DNA of 64,000 nt from Pseudomonas asplenii (GTDB lineage: Bacteria; Pseudomonadota; Gammaproteobacteria; Pseudomonadales; Pseudomonadaceae), in the NCBI RefSeq assembly GCF_001293465.1, contig NZ_JSYZ01000015.1:1-64000 (forward strand), given 5' to 3'. Every line of letters begins with the position of its first letter. The stretch's first letter is position 1. This document shows, piece by piece, positions 63,619-64,000 of this stretch. A program made the translations under genes and the position numbers. The notes beneath the pieces were generated by a model that worked only from the letters and a program-made list of their open reading frames with translations, searched no databases and had not been told where the DNA came from.

Positions 63619-64000
63619 TCACCACTGTTCACGCAACAGTTGCCGGACCCGGCTCGACGCAGCCCGATTGGGCGCCCCCAGCCGTCCGCCCAGATCGGTG
63701 CCACGTTGCATCGCATCGACGATCGCGGCGCCGAGGCAATCCTGCACACAGGCCAGATCCTGCGCCGTGGGCTGCTCGATCCGCTGCACGTCGAGCACCT
63801 TCCACAGCAGCCCCAGGCTGGCATAACTGTCGATGTCATAGGCCATGGGTGGCACGCTGGCGGCCAGGGCCTCCAGGTCCTCGACACTGCGCAGGGTCAC
63901 GCGCGCCGCCGAGGCCTTGCCCATGGCATGGACCATCACCCCCGGATCACGCAGGGCGATCAGGCGGTTGGCCTGGTAGCCGTGGGCGAGGAACGCCCCG
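63619..64000 (-). CDS. mdcE: Malonate decarboxylase, gamma subunit (C-terminal part)
   Basis: The frame is open to the right edge, so only about the last 126 residues are present. They include GAFLAHGYQANRLIAL, which is coded beyond the apparent internal start at 63939, and VHAMGKASAARVTLRS. The MdcD/MdcE pair forms the decarboxylase part of the enzyme. The rest of the gene, and mdcA, mdcB, mdcC and mdcD, should lie to the right of the window. Confidence 0.9.
   Translation of the reverse strand, partial: GAFLAHGYQANRLIALRDPGVMVHAMGKASAARVTLRSVEDLEALAASVPPMAYDIDSYASLGLLWKVLDVQRIEQPTAQDLACVQDCLGAAIVDAMQRGTDLGGRLGAPNRAASSRVRQLLREQW

Overview
The window is a 64-kb piece of a Pseudomonas chromosome, most likely from the P. 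fluorescens/P. putida side of the genus. It is GC-rich, its intergenic gaps carry the REP palindromes typical of fluorescent pseudomonads, and its gene order (gbdR-sdaB-cbcXWV-betT-betIBA; epd-pgk-fba beside tkt and metK; ahcY-metF; bioA-rsmE; mdc/mad) matches blocks I know from P. aeruginosa and P. putida. I recognise no rRNA, tRNA, CRISPR array, prophage or complete transposon. Database identity was not checked.

Positions 1-16000 form a quaternary-amine catabolism block. It holds the end of a carnitine module (betainyl-CoA thioesterase, gamma-butyrobetaine dioxygenase), the regulator gbdR, serine dehydratase sdaB, the ABC importer cbcXWV, the BCCT carrier betT and the betIBA genes that oxidise choline to glycine betaine. 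Control signals include a perfect 20-bp palindrome before betI and tandem half-sites 21 bp apart before cbcX. A probable minus-strand small RNA lies at about 1874-2015, and a tiny element with terminal inverted repeats overlaps the gbdR stop codon.

Positions 16000-34000 mix core and accessory functions: a TldD/PmbA-type protease pair, an rhlA homologue followed by a drug-efflux-type MFS gene but with no rhlB, dbpA, a YhiN-type flavoprotein, a YccS-type membrane protein, a periplasmic binding protein, an ElaA-type acetyltransferase, an HTH/YgjP-type peptidase pair, a response regulator with GGDEF and EAL domains, and a PL7 alginate lyase.

Positions 32900-44500 carry central carbon and one-carbon genes: fba, two lipoprotein genes, pgk, epd and tkt on the minus strand, then an ArsR-methyltransferase fusion and metK on the plus strand. 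ligB follows, flanked by two small exported proteins that share a cysteine-pair pattern.

Positions 44500-58600 contain a cytochrome c' lipoprotein, mltA, a MAPEG protein, a formate/nitrite-type channel, an acyl-CoA thioesterase, ahcY behind a SAH riboswitch, metF, a second binding protein, rhlE, a YceI/cytochrome b561 pair, bioA, rsmE and a haemolysin III-type protein. With metK and the ArsR-methyltransferase, ahcY and metF form a SAM/SAH/methyl-folate set.

Positions 58700-64000 contain an orphan Fe(II)/2-oxoglutarate oxygenase, the malonate regulator mdcR, and on the minus strand mdcE (cut by the window edge), mdcG, mdcH, madL and madM.
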